Counted from the first letter of the stretch, positions 18,423-27,991 are shown. The stretch is DNA of 64,000 bases from Gephyromycinifex aptenodytis (GCF_012277275.1 NZ_CP051155.1:2480001-2544000), one strand, 5' to 3'. Program-made: numbers and translations. The notes: a model not told the origin generated them from the letters alone.

Positions 18423-19106
18423 ATGTCACAACAGTTCGCCCACCCAACGGCTGGGCGCCACACCGCCCTGGCCAAACACGGGCCGTTCGCCTGGCGGGCT
18501 CTGGACCTGATCACCTTGGCGGTGCTCGGTGTCGCGCTGGGTGTCGCCTTCTGGGGTTTCGACACCTTTCTGTACTACCCGCTCAAGGCACTCCTGGCCG
18601 GATTCCCGCCGGCGCAACAGCTCATGCTCGGCATCTGGATCCTGCCGGCCGTGGCCGGGATGTTGTTGGTGCGCCGCCCGGGCGCGGCGCTGCTGTGCGA
18701 GATGGTGGCGGCCTCGGTCGAGATGCTGCTGGGGACCGAGTGGGCTTCGCTGGTGTTGCTGGCGGGCCTGCTGCAGGCGATGGGTGTCGAGGTAGTCGCG
18801 GCGCTGTGGCGCTGGCGCCGCTTCGATCTGATGCTGGCGGTGCTCGGCGGTGTCCTGGGGGCGGTCTTCCAGATCGTGCTCTACCAATGGTGGTTCGCGG
18901 CTCGCGAGTTCTCGTGGGCGTGGAAGCTGATCTACCTCGCCGCCGGGATGATTTCCGGGGCGGTCATCGCCGGTCTGGGCGGGCGCGCCCTCATACGTGC
19001 GCTTGCTGCCACCGGAGCGGTCAACGCCTTCCCGCCCGGAGAGGAACACCTCATCGCCACCGGCGAGCTGACGACTGACATGGTCCCGGTCGGCGAAAAA
19101 GAATGA
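18423..19106 (+). CDS. ykoE: ECF transporter S component YkoE (thiamine/HMP uptake)
   Basis: Substrate-binding membrane subunit of the thiamine-related ECF importer. The 227-residue protein has six hydrophobic segments and the YkoE signature: a first helix after LDLITLAVLGVALGVAFWGF, then PLKALLAGFPPAQQL and a WILPAVAG segment. It begins at ATG 18423 after GGAG and is directly behind a TPP riboswitch, so expression should fall when TPP is plentiful. Its stop overlaps the ykoD start (ATGA). Substrate is thiamine or its pyrimidine moiety HMP by family knowledge. Confidence 0.92.
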   Translation: MSQQFAHPTAGRHTALAKHGPFAWRALDLITLAVLGVALGVAFWGFDTFLYYPLKALLAGFPPAQQLMLGIWILPAVAGMLLVRRPGAALLCEMVAASVEMLLGTEWASLVLLAGLLQAMGVEVVAALWRWRRFDLMLAVLGGVLGAVFQIVLYQWWFAAREFSWAWKLIYLAAGMISGAVIAGLGGRALIRALAATGAVNAFPPGEEHLIATGELTTDMVPVGEKE

Positions 19107-20704
19107 ACCTCGCGGGCCAGATCCGCACCCGGGAGTTGTCCTGGACCCCGCTGGGGCGGCGCACCCCCGTGCTGCCCGGCCTCGACCTGGAGATCGAGCC
19201 GGGGCAGCGGGTACTCGTGGCCGGCGCCGGCGGTTGCGGCAAATCGACGCTGCTGCGGGCGCTGGCCGGGGTGCTCGCCGAGAACGAGCCGGGCACCCTG
19301 GGCGGTGAGGTCTTCATCGATGGACGCCCGGTGACGCCCGGAGACGGACGAGTCGGGTTGCTACTGCAAGACCCGGACGACGCCCGCGTCGCCGGACGGG
19401 TCGGTCGCGATGTCGCCTTCGGCCCGGAGAACCTCGGGGTGCCCCGCCAGGAGTTGCGCGCCCGGATCGATGAGGCATTGGTTGCGGTCGGGTTTCCGTA
19501 CGGGGTGGAGCACCCGACCGGTGCCTTGTCCGGGGGTGAGGCACAGCGCCTGGCCCTGGCCGGCGTGCTGGCGATGCGCCCCGGGGTGCTCCTGCTCGAC
19601 GAACCGACCTCGATGCTGGACGACGGGTGTGCCGAGACCGTGCGTTCGGCAGTCCAGACCGTATGCCGCGAGCGGGGAACCACCCTTGTCGTCGTCGAAC
19701 ACCGCCTCGCCGGCTGGGTCGACATCGTCGACCGGCTCATCGTCCTGGGTGCCGACGGACGCGTCCTGGCCGACGGGCCGGCGCGCGAGACGCTCACCGA
19801 GCGCGCCGATGAGCTACTGGCAGCAGGAGTCTGGGTGCCGGGTTATCCGGCGCCGGTGCCGACCCAGATCGATCCCGCCTTGTTCACCCCCACCCGACCC
19901 ACCCGCGCGGGTGAGCTGCTGCTCGAGGCGTGTGGGCTCGGGCTCACCCGGCGTCCGCGCCGCGGCCTGGCGGTCAGCCGCCGCCCCCCGACGCCGCGAC
20001 CGGCGTTGGTGGACGTGGACCTGGCGGTGCGGGCAGGGCAGATGCATGCGCTTCGGGGCGTCAGCGGAGCAGGCAAGTCGACGTTGCTGTCGGTACTCAT
20101 CGGGCTCGATAGCGCCACCTCGGGGCAGGTGCGGGCGCATCCGGCATTGGCCGGGGAGCTGCCGGAGGCGCCGGCGCGGTGGACCTCGCGCAAACTGGCG
20201 GCCCGGATGGCGTGGGTGCCGCAACGGGCCGAGCTGACCATCGCCGGTGGGACCGTGCTGGATTCACTGCTCGCCACGAGCCGAGCCCTGGAGTTCGACG
20301 CCGACGAAGCGAGCGCGCGCGCCGAGCACCTGCTGGACCTGCTGGGCCTGAGCGGGACCCAACAACGACACCCGCAGACCCTCTCCGGGGGTCAGACGCG
20401 CCGCCTTGCGCTGGCCAGCGCCCTGCTGCACGGCCCGCAGGTGCTGGCCCTGGACGAACCCACCGTCGGCCAGGACCGCCTGGTGTGGGGGGTCGTGGCG
20501 GGGCTGGCGCTCTCGTGCGCCCAGGCCGATGCGGCCGTTCTGCTCAGCACGCACGACCCCGATCTGGCCGAGCATGTCGACGTCACGACCCACCTGCACG
20601 ACGGTCGGGTCGTGGTTGCCGACGCCGGTGAGGTTCGACGTCGGTCCGGGTCGGGCGCTATACGCACGGCTGAAGACACGATCACGAACGGCGGAGGTCA
20701 CTGA
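19103..20704 (+). CDS. ykoD: ECF transporter double ATPase YkoD
   Basis: A 533-residue protein with two fused ABC ATPase domains. Domain 1 has Walker A AGAGGCGKST, signature LSGGEAQRLALA and Walker B VLLLDEPTSMLDD. Domain 2 has Walker A SGAGKST, signature LSGGQTRRLALA and Walker B VLALDEPTVGQD. Both sites look intact. This fused EcfA1/A2 arrangement is standard for YkoD. It overlaps ykoE by ATGA and ykoC by TGATG, so all three are translated together. It drives uptake by the YkoE/YkoC membrane complex. Confidence 0.94.
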   Translation: MNLAGQIRTRELSWTPLGRRTPVLPGLDLEIEPGQRVLVAGAGGCGKSTLLRALAGVLAENEPGTLGGEVFIDGRPVTPGDGRVGLLLQDPDDARVAGRVGRDVAFGPENLGVPRQELRARIDEALVAVGFPYGVEHPTGALSGGEAQRLALAGVLAMRPGVLLLDEPTSMLDDGCAETVRSAVQTVCRERGTTLVVVEHRLAGWVDIVDRLIVLGADGRVLADGPARETLTERADELLAAGVWVPGYPAPVPTQIDPALFTPTRPTRAGELLLEACGLGLTRRPRRGLAVSRRPPTPRPALVDVDLAVRAGQMHALRGVSGAGKSTLLSVLIGLDSATSGQVRAHPALAGELPEAPARWTSRKLAARMAWVPQRAELTIAGGTVLDSLLATSRALEFDADEASARAEHLLDLLGLSGTQQRHPQTLSGGQTRRLALASALLHGPQVLALDEPTVGQDRLVWGVVAGLALSCAQADAAVLLSTHDPDLAEHVDVTTHLHDGRVVVADAGEVRRRSGSGAIRTAEDTITNGGGH

Positions 20705-21417
20705 TGTGGGGCTTGCTCTCTCGGTGCGGACCGTTGTCCGTGCTGGCCGCGACGTTCCTGCTGACCATCGGTGGGCTGTTCGTCGGAGAACTACAGGCCG
20801 TGCTTGTCGGTCTGGCGATCGAGGCGGTGCTGATCCCGATCCTCGTCGGGCGCGCCGGGATCCCGCCGCTGCGGTTGCTGCCGGGGATCGTCGCGATGGT
20901 GTCGGTGACCTGGTCGAACTGGTTGCTGGCTGAACCCCGTTCGTGGGAGATCGCGCTGCTGGCCGGGGGGCGGGTGGCGTTCTTCGTGCTGCCGGCGCTG
21001 GTCCTGGTGTGTTTCCTGGACCCCTTCACCCTCGGTGACCATCTCGGGCAACGGCTGCGGCTTCCTGCCCGCCCGGTGCTGGCCGCCGTGGCCGCCCTAC
21101 AGCGGCTGGAATCCCTCTCCGCTGACTGGGAGACGCTGGATCGAGCTCGGCGGGTGCGCGGGTTGGGGCCAGGCCGCGGGCCGCTGGCGCGAGGCAGGCA
21201 CCTGGCCTCGATGACGCTCGCTCTGCTCGTGGAGGCCGTGCGCCAAGCCGGTCGGATGACGGTCGCGATGGAGGCGCGGGGCTACTCGGCCCACGTCGGC
21301 GGCGGTCGCCCGCGCACCTGGCTGGAGACTGCCCCGTGGACCCGCGAGGACTCCGTTCTCATCGGCCTCATCACGGCTGTGGCGGCGGTGCCCGCCCTCA
21401 TCCAGCTCTTCGGCTGA
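20704..21417 (+). CDS. ykoC: ECF transporter T component YkoC
   Basis: Transmembrane coupling subunit linking YkoE to the YkoD ATPase. The 237-residue product has four or five hydrophobic segments in the first 125 residues and the two Ala-Arg-Gly coupling regions of EcfT proteins: DRARRVRGLGPGRG and MEARGYSAH. The start overlaps the ykoD stop by one base (TGATG). It closes the operon; a strong hairpin lies at 21603-21655 in the gap to the convergent next gene. Confidence 0.92.
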   Translation: MWGLLSRCGPLSVLAATFLLTIGGLFVGELQAVLVGLAIEAVLIPILVGRAGIPPLRLLPGIVAMVSVTWSNWLLAEPRSWEIALLAGGRVAFFVLPALVLVCFLDPFTLGDHLGQRLRLPARPVLAAVAALQRLESLSADWETLDRARRVRGLGPGRGPLARGRHLASMTLALLVEAVRQAGRMTVAMEARGYSAHVGGGRPRTWLETAPWTREDSVLIGLITAVAAVPALIQLFG

Positions 21418-21602
21418 GGCTTGCCAGCGACGGCTGCGCCCTACCTGCTCGTTCGGTCCCCAGGCCGCGCCCAGGGGATGCCTCATGCCCCGGCCTCGAC
21501 GCGGTGACTAGGAGCAGCGAGGACCACCCCTTCAGGCTGCGGGCGGCGGCGCTGGTCGAGGCTGGCGTCAATACCGAAGACGTGCCGGTGCCGACAACGA
21601 AC

Positions 21603-21655
21603 GCCGACGCCCGGGGAGCGCTCTCAGAGATCGAGAACAGTCCCCGGGCGTCGGC
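21603..21655. terminator. Bidirectional terminator between ykoC and the PPi-PEPCK-like gene
   Basis: A 15-bp perfect stem GCCGACGCCCGGGGA / TCCCCGGGCGTCGGC with a 23-base loop, 18 bases past the end of the leftward gene and 186 bases after ykoC. The rest of the gap (21418-21602) shows no gene. Confidence 0.75.
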
Positions 21656-21672
21656 CTTGCGCGCCTCGGCTG

Positions 21673-24600
21673 TCAGCGAGCCAAGCTCGGTTCCCGGCCG
21701 AGGGTTCCGATGAGGCTCTGCCGGAACTGTGGGGAGCAGACGCGGGCGAGGGTGTCCTCGGCCTTGCGCAGGCGCCCGACGAGCCCGAGACGGGCGACGA
21801 CACCCTCGTTGTCCGGACGTTCGATGAACCCGCGCAGCGTCGCCACAGCTCGCTCGGCGCGTTCGATCTCGCCGGCCTGGAACGAGGCGAGCCGGTCGGC
21901 GTACCAGTCGGAGGCCAGCACGCTCTCGCGGGTGAACTGCTCCCGCAGCTCCGGGGAGTCCAGCCTCCAGCCCTCGCTGGTCACGCCGTTGGCCATGACC
22001 TCCAACAGCGCGCGCAGCGGCGGGCAGGCGTAGGCGATCGTGCCGTCGTCGATGTAGGCCTGCGCGACCCGCTCGTGGGTGGTCACCATCGTGGCCATCG
22101 TCTCGGCGAAGACGCCCAGGTCCTGCTCCTCGGGGCGCAGCATCTCGGGGGTGAACACGACCTGCGGGTGCATGAAGACCCGTCCGAAGAACGTCGTCGC
22201 AAACTTCGCCGTCATGCGATAGCCGAGCCGGCTGGCCAGCACCGGGCGTCCGTCATGCTCGAAGTCCTCCAACCGCTCTAGACAACCCGACTCCACCAGA
22301 TTCCCGGCGTCACGCTCCTCGTCGGTCATCCGCGACAGCACCTCGGGCACCAGCAGGCTGAAGTCGTGGTCGACGCGCGCCTTCGGACCGACGTACCCGG
22401 CCGCGGAGATCCACCCGTCGTAATCACCGAGCACGTAGGCCAGGAACGCCGAGTTCAGGTCCATCGTCGCCGGCATCGCGTTGAACGGGGCCTTGGTCAG
22501 CGCGCCCTCCGACCCGGCGCCTGTCGTCGAGGGCGACTTGCCTGTCATCGAGCTGATGAACTCCATGAACAGCTCAGGCAATTCCAGGTAGTGCAGCGGG
22601 TTGAAGGCGCACAGCGGCGGCACCCCCGGCTCCGGTGGGTTGTTACGCCGTCCCGCCGCGATCACGTCGACCTCGTGCGGCACCTGACGCCGCAGCGGCA
22701 GGTCCAGGTACAGGTGACGGGACAAATCCGCCGCCGCGGTGGCCAGCGGGTTCGCGTGGTCGGGACGCATCTGCAGGTAGCGGGGGTTCTTGGAGCGTTT
22801 CCCCTCGACGATGCGCGGCTCCGAGGAGGAGACCGCGTACTGCGGGGAGGTGCCCTCGGGTTCGGCGGCGAAGTCCTCCAGCAGCGAGCGCATCGGGTCG
22901 CTGTACCGGCTGAACGCGATGGCGTCGGTCTGCATGGCCGCCACGTCGGCGCGCGACAGTGCCTCGAAGTTGGACAGGAACGTGCCGGGCCGGGCGATGT
23001 CGACTTCGGCCTGGGTGTCGTAGCCGCGGTGGATCGCGTCGTCCGGGCGCTGGAACAGCAGGTTCTCGCAGTTCTCCACCACCTTGCGCGATGGCGGCGT
23101 CCCGCCGGCAACGGCTGCCCCGGGGACGACGATGCTCGCGGTGATGTCGTCCTCGGTCTGGACCTTCACGGCGGGGCTGAAGTCGGGACGCAACCCGAAC
23201 AGTCGCCACGACCCGTCCGGCTCGAACCCGACCCGCAGCATCCGGGTGCGGATCTTCTCGTTGTCCAGGCGGACCTGGTTGCCGGCGCGGCCGTTGATGA
23301 TGCCGACCGTGTAGTGGCTGCGCCAGTCATCGCCCCACTCGGGACGGAAGTCGCTCTTGATGACGTAGACGAGTTCCTTGACGTGCTGCGGGATCGACTC
23401 CAGCCAGGCGTTGTACTCCGCGGAGTACTCCGCACGCGGGGTGAGCAGCTTGATGACGCTGCCGACGCTGCGGCGCGAGGACAGCACCGAGCGCTGGTCC
23501 TCGCCGCGGCGGGCCTCGTCAGCGAACCGATCGGAGTAGTCCCGGGCCAGGACTTCCTCGACGATGTCCAGGTCCGCGCTCAGGTCGGCGGTGTAGCTCG
23601 TGCCGTCGACGAAGGCATCCGAGATCGCCTTGGAGATCTCCGACTTACCGCCGCCGGAGACGGTGCTCGGCTTGTGGCAGGAGGTCGCACGAGCCGAGGT
23701 TCCGACGAGTCGCCACGTGGTGCGCGAGTTCGGGTCCTGTTCGAGCTGAACGCGGTACCCGCCGGGACCGAAGTAGGTGCGGTCGGCGCGCAGCGGGATG
23801 GTGCGCTGCTCGCCGCCGGCGTCCTGCCAAGTGATGGACTGCTCGCGCAGCCGGTAGGTGGCGTAGGCGGGGATGAGCACGAACTCGGGGTGCTCGCGGT
23901 CGAACGCGTGCCCCTCGGGCTGCATCTCGAACCGATCAGGGTCGCGGGCGACGACCTCTTCGACGCTCTGGCCCGGCTCGACGTAGGTGTCGGTGAATTT
24001 ACGACCCAGGGTGTAGCTGGGGAACACCAGGGCTCCGCCGGAGTGCTCTTCCTCGACGGCGCCGTGCAGGTTGGCCGAGTACCCGATCTGGGTCTTGACC
24101 TCTTTCTTGCAGTACCCGAAGTAGTTGTCGGCGATGACGGTGACGATGACGCCGCGTTCGTCGCGGGCACACGCCTTGAACGCCGCTCCGTTGTTGTACC
24201 GCTCGTCCTCACGCTCCCAGCACATGCCGTCGCGACGCTGCCGCTCGGTTGCCTCCGAGACATGGGGCAGGCCGAGTTCCTTCTTCGTGAGTCGCACCAG
24301 GTGCGGGGCGAGGATGACGCAGCCGGTCGTGCCGGTCCAGCTCGCGGGGTCCAGGGCGGCGTCGTTGTCGGGCAGGTAGGGGTCGCCGCCGTTACCGAAG
24401 ATGCCTTCGACGAAGTCCAGGTTCGAGACCAGTCCACCGGGCACGATGAACCGGATCTCCATCCGCTTCTCCCGGGTGTGGCCCAGCACGCCGGGCACGA
24501 CGAGCGGACGCAACATGAGAGAGACGAAGCAGGCGGCCTTCTGTTCCTGCCGGGAGGTGTACGGCAGCTCCAGGTACTCCTGCGGCGGCTGCATCGCGTG

Positions 24601-25068
24601 CTCCAGCAGACGCCCGAACACGGCGGCGGGCACGGCGCGCTTGTCGTCGGGGATCGGCAACCCACCCTCGGCGATGTGGAACACCCCGGCCGTGGTGCGA
24701 CGGTCGTTCGCCGGGTTGTGCAACACCCCGTTCGCGAGGCGGTAGCTGCTCACAAGGGGTGAGCGGAACTCGTCGCCGTCGACCGGCAGCGACAGTTCAC
24801 GGGCCAGACCCGGACGGTCCAGCACCAGACTGCGCCGAGGCAGCGACGGTGAGACGCCGGTGTCTTTCAGGTAGTCGGTGAGGAAGTCCTCGATGCGCTG
24901 GTCGGCGTGACAGAGCCGGTCGGAGAGCCGCCGGGAGAACTCGCGCTGACGCGCCAGCACCGGCGCGACGAGGTCGTCGAAGCCGTTGGGATCGTGGGTG
25001 CCGACCCCGGGCAGGCCCAACAGGGCGAGACGGACGTTGATCATCGCGGGGACATCGGGAAGCGCCAT
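21673..25068 (-). CDS. Very large soluble protein, probable PPi-dependent phosphoenolpyruvate carboxykinase
   Basis: A 1131-residue protein without signal peptide or membrane segments. Its size (about 125 kDa) and general appearance fit the PPi-type PEPCK described from Entamoeba and Propionibacterium freudenreichii, which interconverts oxaloacetate plus PPi and PEP plus CO2 plus phosphate and is unlike ATP- or GTP-PEPCK overall. Likely catalytic segments are NYFGYCKKEVKTQIGYSANL with EEEHSGGALVFPSY (around residues 315-355), and SGGGKSEISK (around 470-480), comparable to substrate and phosphate-binding loops. ATG 25068 follows AAGAAGGAC. The gene is single, framed by hairpin terminators. I recall the family rather than a specific alignment, so the function is provisional; the gene itself is certain. 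Confidence 0.9.
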   Translation of the reverse strand: MALPDVPAMINVRLALLGLPGVGTHDPNGFDDLVAPVLARQREFSRRLSDRLCHADQRIEDFLTDYLKDTGVSPSLPRRSLVLDRPGLARELSLPVDGDEFRSPLVSSYRLANGVLHNPANDRRTTAGVFHIAEGGLPIPDDKRAVPAAVFGRLLEHAMQPPQEYLELPYTSRQEQKAACFVSLMLRPLVVPGVLGHTREKRMEIRFIVPGGLVSNLDFVEGIFGNGGDPYLPDNDAALDPASWTGTTGCVILAPHLVRLTKKELGLPHVSEATERQRRDGMCWEREDERYNNGAAFKACARDERGVIVTVIADNYFGYCKKEVKTQIGYSANLHGAVEEEHSGGALVFPSYTLGRKFTDTYVEPGQSVEEVVARDPDRFEMQPEGHAFDREHPEFVLIPAYATYRLREQSITWQDAGGEQRTIPLRADRTYFGPGGYRVQLEQDPNSRTTWRLVGTSARATSCHKPSTVSGGGKSEISKAISDAFVDGTSYTADLSADLDIVEEVLARDYSDRFADEARRGEDQRSVLSSRRSVGSVIKLLTPRAEYSAEYNAWLESIPQHVKELVYVIKSDFRPEWGDDWRSHYTVGIINGRAGNQVRLDNEKIRTRMLRVGFEPDGSWRLFGLRPDFSPAVKVQTEDDITASIVVPGAAVAGGTPPSRKVVENCENLLFQRPDDAIHRGYDTQAEVDIARPGTFLSNFEALSRADVAAMQTDAIAFSRYSDPMRSLLEDFAAEPEGTSPQYAVSSSEPRIVEGKRSKNPRYLQMRPDHANPLATAAADLSRHLYLDLPLRRQVPHEVDVIAAGRRNNPPEPGVPPLCAFNPLHYLELPELFMEFISSMTGKSPSTTGAGSEGALTKAPFNAMPATMDLNSAFLAYVLGDYDGWISAAGYVGPKARVDHDFSLLVPEVLSRMTDEERDAGNLVESGCLERLEDFEHDGRPVLASRLGYRMTAKFATTFFGRVFMHPQVVFTPEMLRPEEQDLGVFAETMATMVTTHERVAQAYIDDGTIAYACPPLRALLEVMANGVTSEGWRLDSPELREQFTRESVLASDWYADRLASFQAGEIERAERAVATLRGFIERPDNEGVVARLGLVGRLRKAEDTLARVCSPQFRQSLIGTLGREPSLAR

Positions 25069-25273
25069 GGGCGTCCTTCTTTTCGTGATGGTGTACGGCC
25101 ACGGAAGAACTGCGACGGTGCAGGACTGGGGTCGTGCGGTTCTGTAATGAGGCTACCCACACACCTGGAGGAAGCTCGCCTCGGTAGGTGTACGTCCGGG
25201 ACGCTCGCCAGCAGTCACAGGGCATCGCCGCCATCGGGTCACGAGGGGGGTGCCGCCGAACTGGCCCCCAGTG

Positions 25274-25317
25274 CGAAGGGGGTGGCCCCGAGCATCAGCT
25301 CGGGGCCACCCCCTTCG
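25274..25317 (-). terminator. Strong terminator after the PhzF-like gene
   Basis: A perfect 20-bp stem (CGAAGGGGGTGGCCCCGAGC and its complement) around the loop ATCA. It lies 51 bases past the PhzF-like stop and insulates the downstream large gene. The remaining gap (25069-25273) holds the likely promoter of the PPi-PEPCK-like gene but no feature I can define. Confidence 0.9.
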
Positions 25318-25367
25318 TCGACGAACCTCGCCGCCTATCGGCGGCCGCGGATCAGTCCGCTACCGGT

Positions 25368-26213
25368 TCACACCGTGAACGTGCCGGTGGCGACCTGGTT
25401 GACGTGCCCGCCGACGTGAACCCCGCCGTCCTCATCGACCGTCAGGTCCAGGAAGGAGGGTCGACCGACCGCAGCGCCCTGGGAGATGCGGGTCCGACCG
25501 AAACGGCCGTTCTCGGCCATCCAGTGCCCGAGGTTCGCCGCGCCGGAGCCGGTGGCCGCGACTTCGACGATGCCGCCTTGGGGGCCGTAGAACATCCGGG
25601 ACTCGATCTCGCCCTCGCCGCTGTCGGCCCACACGTAAACCTGCGGTTCGGTGTTGAGCAGCATCGCGTAGGAGTGCAACATGCGGGCGTCCAGGTGTGC
25701 CTTGCGCACGTCCTCGACGGTTTTGACCGGCAGCACGATTCCGGAACGTCCGGAGTCCACGACCATCACTTCGCCCTTGATCGACTCCAACCGGAGCCCG
25801 ACGAGGGAGGCCAGGATCTGCGGGGTCGACTTCAGGTGACGCACCTCGGCGTGGGTGGCCTTGATGACCCAGTTGTCGACACCTTCCGGCCGCACGGTCA
25901 CATCGTCGACCGTCTTGGCCTCCAGGTGCAGCTCTTGGCGCTCGCCGCCGTTCAACTCGCACACGACATGCGCGGCACCAAGCGAGGCGCTACCCGCGAA
26001 GCGCCCTTCGCCGCCGGGGGAGAAGACCCGCATCCGGGCGGAAGAAGGCGAGTGGTCGCGAATGAAGACCGTTTCGAGGTTGACCTGCTGCGCTAGGTGC
26101 TGCATGAGGTCGTCCTCGAGGTCTCCGGCGTCCTCGAATACACAAAGGGCGTTGCCCGAGAACGGGTCGTCCTTCGTGGCGAACACGTTGATGATCCGAT
26201 ACGTGAGGTCCAT
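25368..26213 (-). CDS. PhzF family isomerase-like protein
   Basis: A 281-residue protein of the PhzF/diaminopimelate epimerase fold. The N-terminus (YRIINVFATKDDPFSGNALCVFEDA) and the catalytic Glu context NLETVFI, equal to LSETTF in phenazine PhzF, are visible. FSPGGEGRFAGSASLGAAHV and AATGSGAANLGHW are the paired substrate-binding Gly-rich turns. No phenazine genes are nearby, so this is one of the many PhzF-like enzymes of unknown substrate. It forms a likely leftward pair with the thioesterase gene 50 bases upstream. Confidence 0.9.
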   Translation of the reverse strand: MDLTYRIINVFATKDDPFSGNALCVFEDAGDLEDDLMQHLAQQVNLETVFIRDHSPSSARMRVFSPGGEGRFAGSASLGAAHVVCELNGGERQELHLEAKTVDDVTVRPEGVDNWVIKATHAEVRHLKSTPQILASLVGLRLESIKGEVMVVDSGRSGIVLPVKTVEDVRKAHLDARMLHSYAMLLNTEPQVYVWADSGEGEIESRMFYGPQGGIVEVAATGSGAANLGHWMAENGRFGRTRISQGAAVGRPSFLDLTVDEDGGVHVGGHVNQVATGTFTV

Positions 26214-26263
26214 TCTCTGAGCCTATGCGCCCGGGGGCCTCTTCGGGCGTCCTGGGGCGCAAC

Positions 26264-27097
26264 TCACCCTGCAGAGGACGGGATCTGCCTCACGGTGAGG
26301 ATCTGCTCGGCGCGTCCGACGGCTCCGTGCACGTCGTAGAGCACCGAGGAGGTGAGCCCGACCCCGCTGTGACCGAAGACGACGTCGGTGTCGAACCCGA
26401 CCCAGCCCGCGCTCGGGGCGCGGAACATGTGGATCGTCAGGTCGAGGTTGGGGAACATCCATTCACCTGGATGCTCACGGGTGGCGACCCCGTTGGCGGT
26501 GTCGACGATGCCGATGTAGGAGGCCAGGTCGCTGGCCGGGGTGTTCTCGATGAGGCTCTTGCGGGGCTTGATCCACATGCGTCCAGAGCCGGGCACCGAG
26601 TCAGGGTCGGCCCGGAAATCCAGCGAGGCGATGTAGCCGCCGCCCCACAGCCGGGTGCCGTCCCAGACCGGGAAGGTCTGGGGGTCCGGCAGCGGCTGGG
26701 GAAAACCGCCGGAGACCGACGAGGTGTCCTGCTTGGACAGTCGCCACCCGGTGGCGCGCACGACATCGCGGCCGTTGACGCTCATCACGGCCTCGTCGAG
26801 TTCGATGGTGCGCCCGGGCCTGATCGTGCGGCACTGGATGGTGCTGGGGGCGGCGGGGATCATCCCGAGGATCTCGTAGGTGACCCGGGACAGTTGCATG
26901 TCTTCGCGCCCGTTGAACGTCTCCAGGCAGTGCGCGATCAGCCCGGAGACGGGGGCCATGTGCTGCTCGAAAGGCTGCCAGGCGCCTTGAGCGTGCAAGG
27001 TCGGCTGGTAGGTGTGCTCATCGAGTCGGCGGTAGTAGCTGCCGGAGTCGGCGTCGAGTTCGCCCGGGTCGGGCACACCGTCGGGAAGGGTCGTCAC
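26264..27097 (-). CDS. Acyl-CoA thioesterase-like double-hotdog protein
   Basis: A 277-residue soluble protein starting at a GTG, MTTLPDGVPDPGE. The layout of two hotdog repeats (first around MQLSRVTYEILGMIP with RTIRPGRTIELDEAVMSVNG; second around NLDLTIHMFRAPSAGWVGFD with a final VLYDVHGAVGRAEQILTVRQ) matches the TesB-like thioesterase family of actinobacteria. It would hydrolyse acyl-CoA thioesters; chain-length preference cannot be judged. It is followed 50 bases later by the PhzF-like gene. Confidence 0.82.
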   Translation of the reverse strand: MTTLPDGVPDPGELDADSGSYYRRLDEHTYQPTLHAQGAWQPFEQHMAPVSGLIAHCLETFNGREDMQLSRVTYEILGMIPAAPSTIQCRTIRPGRTIELDEAVMSVNGRDVVRATGWRLSKQDTSSVSGGFPQPLPDPQTFPVWDGTRLWGGGYIASLDFRADPDSVPGSGRMWIKPRKSLIENTPASDLASYIGIVDTANGVATREHPGEWMFPNLDLTIHMFRAPSAGWVGFDTDVVFGHSGVGLTSSVLYDVHGAVGRAEQILTVRQIPSSAG

Positions 27098-27174
27098 GCC
27101 AGGCAGACTAGACGCTGAGCCTGCCCGGGCGGCGCACCAGCGTTTGCCCAGTAAGGCCCGTTACTCTCGCCACC

Positions 27175-27963
27175 GTGAACGCTGCCGACCGACCTCTCAC
27201 TGAGCGCCCAGCACGCGCTACGTCTCGGACGCAGGTCATCGAGACGCTGCTCGTGCTCGGGGTCTCCCTCGGTTCTTCGGCCGTGTACGCGGTGCTGGCG
27301 ATCATCCGGCGGTTGACTGCCTCGGTGCCGCTGTCGGCGCAGACCTCCCAGCTCAACACGGCGGTGACCCCGGATCGGCCCTGGCTGGACCTGGCCTACC
27401 AGCTCGCCGGGATCGGGTTCGGTGTGGTTCCGGCGCTGCTGGCGGCGTACCTGCTGTGGCGCGACGATGCTGCCGCGCTGCGCCGCATCGGGCTCGACCT
27501 GCACCGCCCGGTGTCCGACCTGGCCCGCGGGGCGCTGCTGGCGGCACTCATCGGAATCCCCGGGCTGGGCCTGTACTTCGCAGCCCGGGAGCTGGGCCTG
27601 AACACGACGGTGCAAGCCTCCGGCCTGAACGCGGTGTGGTGGGCGGTGCCCGTGCTCGTCCTCGCCGCCGTGCAGAACGCGGTCCTGGAAGAAGTTGTCA
27701 TGATCGGCTACCTGTTCACCCGGTGGACCCAGGCGGGCTGGTCCACGACGGCGATCGTGCTCACTTCGGCGCTGGTGCGCGGCAGCTACCACCTATACCA
27801 GGGCTTCGGCGGGTTCGTCGGCAACGTCGCGATGGGGCTGATCGTCGCGGTGGCCTATCGGCGCTGGGGCCGGGTGGGCCCGCTGATCGTCGCCCACACC
27901 GTGCTCGACGTCGTGGCCTTCGTCGGCTACGCCCTGCTGGCCGGGCGGGTCGGCTGGTTGTAG
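27175..27963 (+). CDS. CPBP family intramembrane metalloprotease
   Basis: A 262-residue membrane protein with about seven hydrophobic segments. The CPBP/Rce1 (Abi) motifs are present: the paired glutamates in NAVLEEVVMIGYLF, SALVRGSYHLYQG with a conserved His, and VAHTVLD with the last His. These residues form the metal-bound active site in the family. The start is GTG 27175. It stands between a divergent thioesterase gene and a convergent DUF4921 gene. Bacterial members act in bacteriocin immunity, signal peptide or protein processing; the target here is unknown. Confidence 0.88.
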   Translation: MNAADRPLTERPARATSRTQVIETLLVLGVSLGSSAVYAVLAIIRRLTASVPLSAQTSQLNTAVTPDRPWLDLAYQLAGIGFGVVPALLAAYLLWRDDAAALRRIGLDLHRPVSDLARGALLAALIGIPGLGLYFAARELGLNTTVQASGLNAVWWAVPVLVLAAVQNAVLEEVVMIGYLFTRWTQAGWSTTAIVLTSALVRGSYHLYQGFGGFVGNVAMGLIVAVAYRRWGRVGPLIVAHTVLDVVAFVGYALLAGRVGWL

Positions 27964-27991
27964 CCCCGCCTCGCGCCGGCGGTTCGACAGC

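Noticed and set aside
22366-24762. Long open frame of about 798 codons on the plus strand
   Set aside because: It is antisense to the 1131-residue gene; its composition (Val/Arg/Gly repeats) is a codon-bias shadow.
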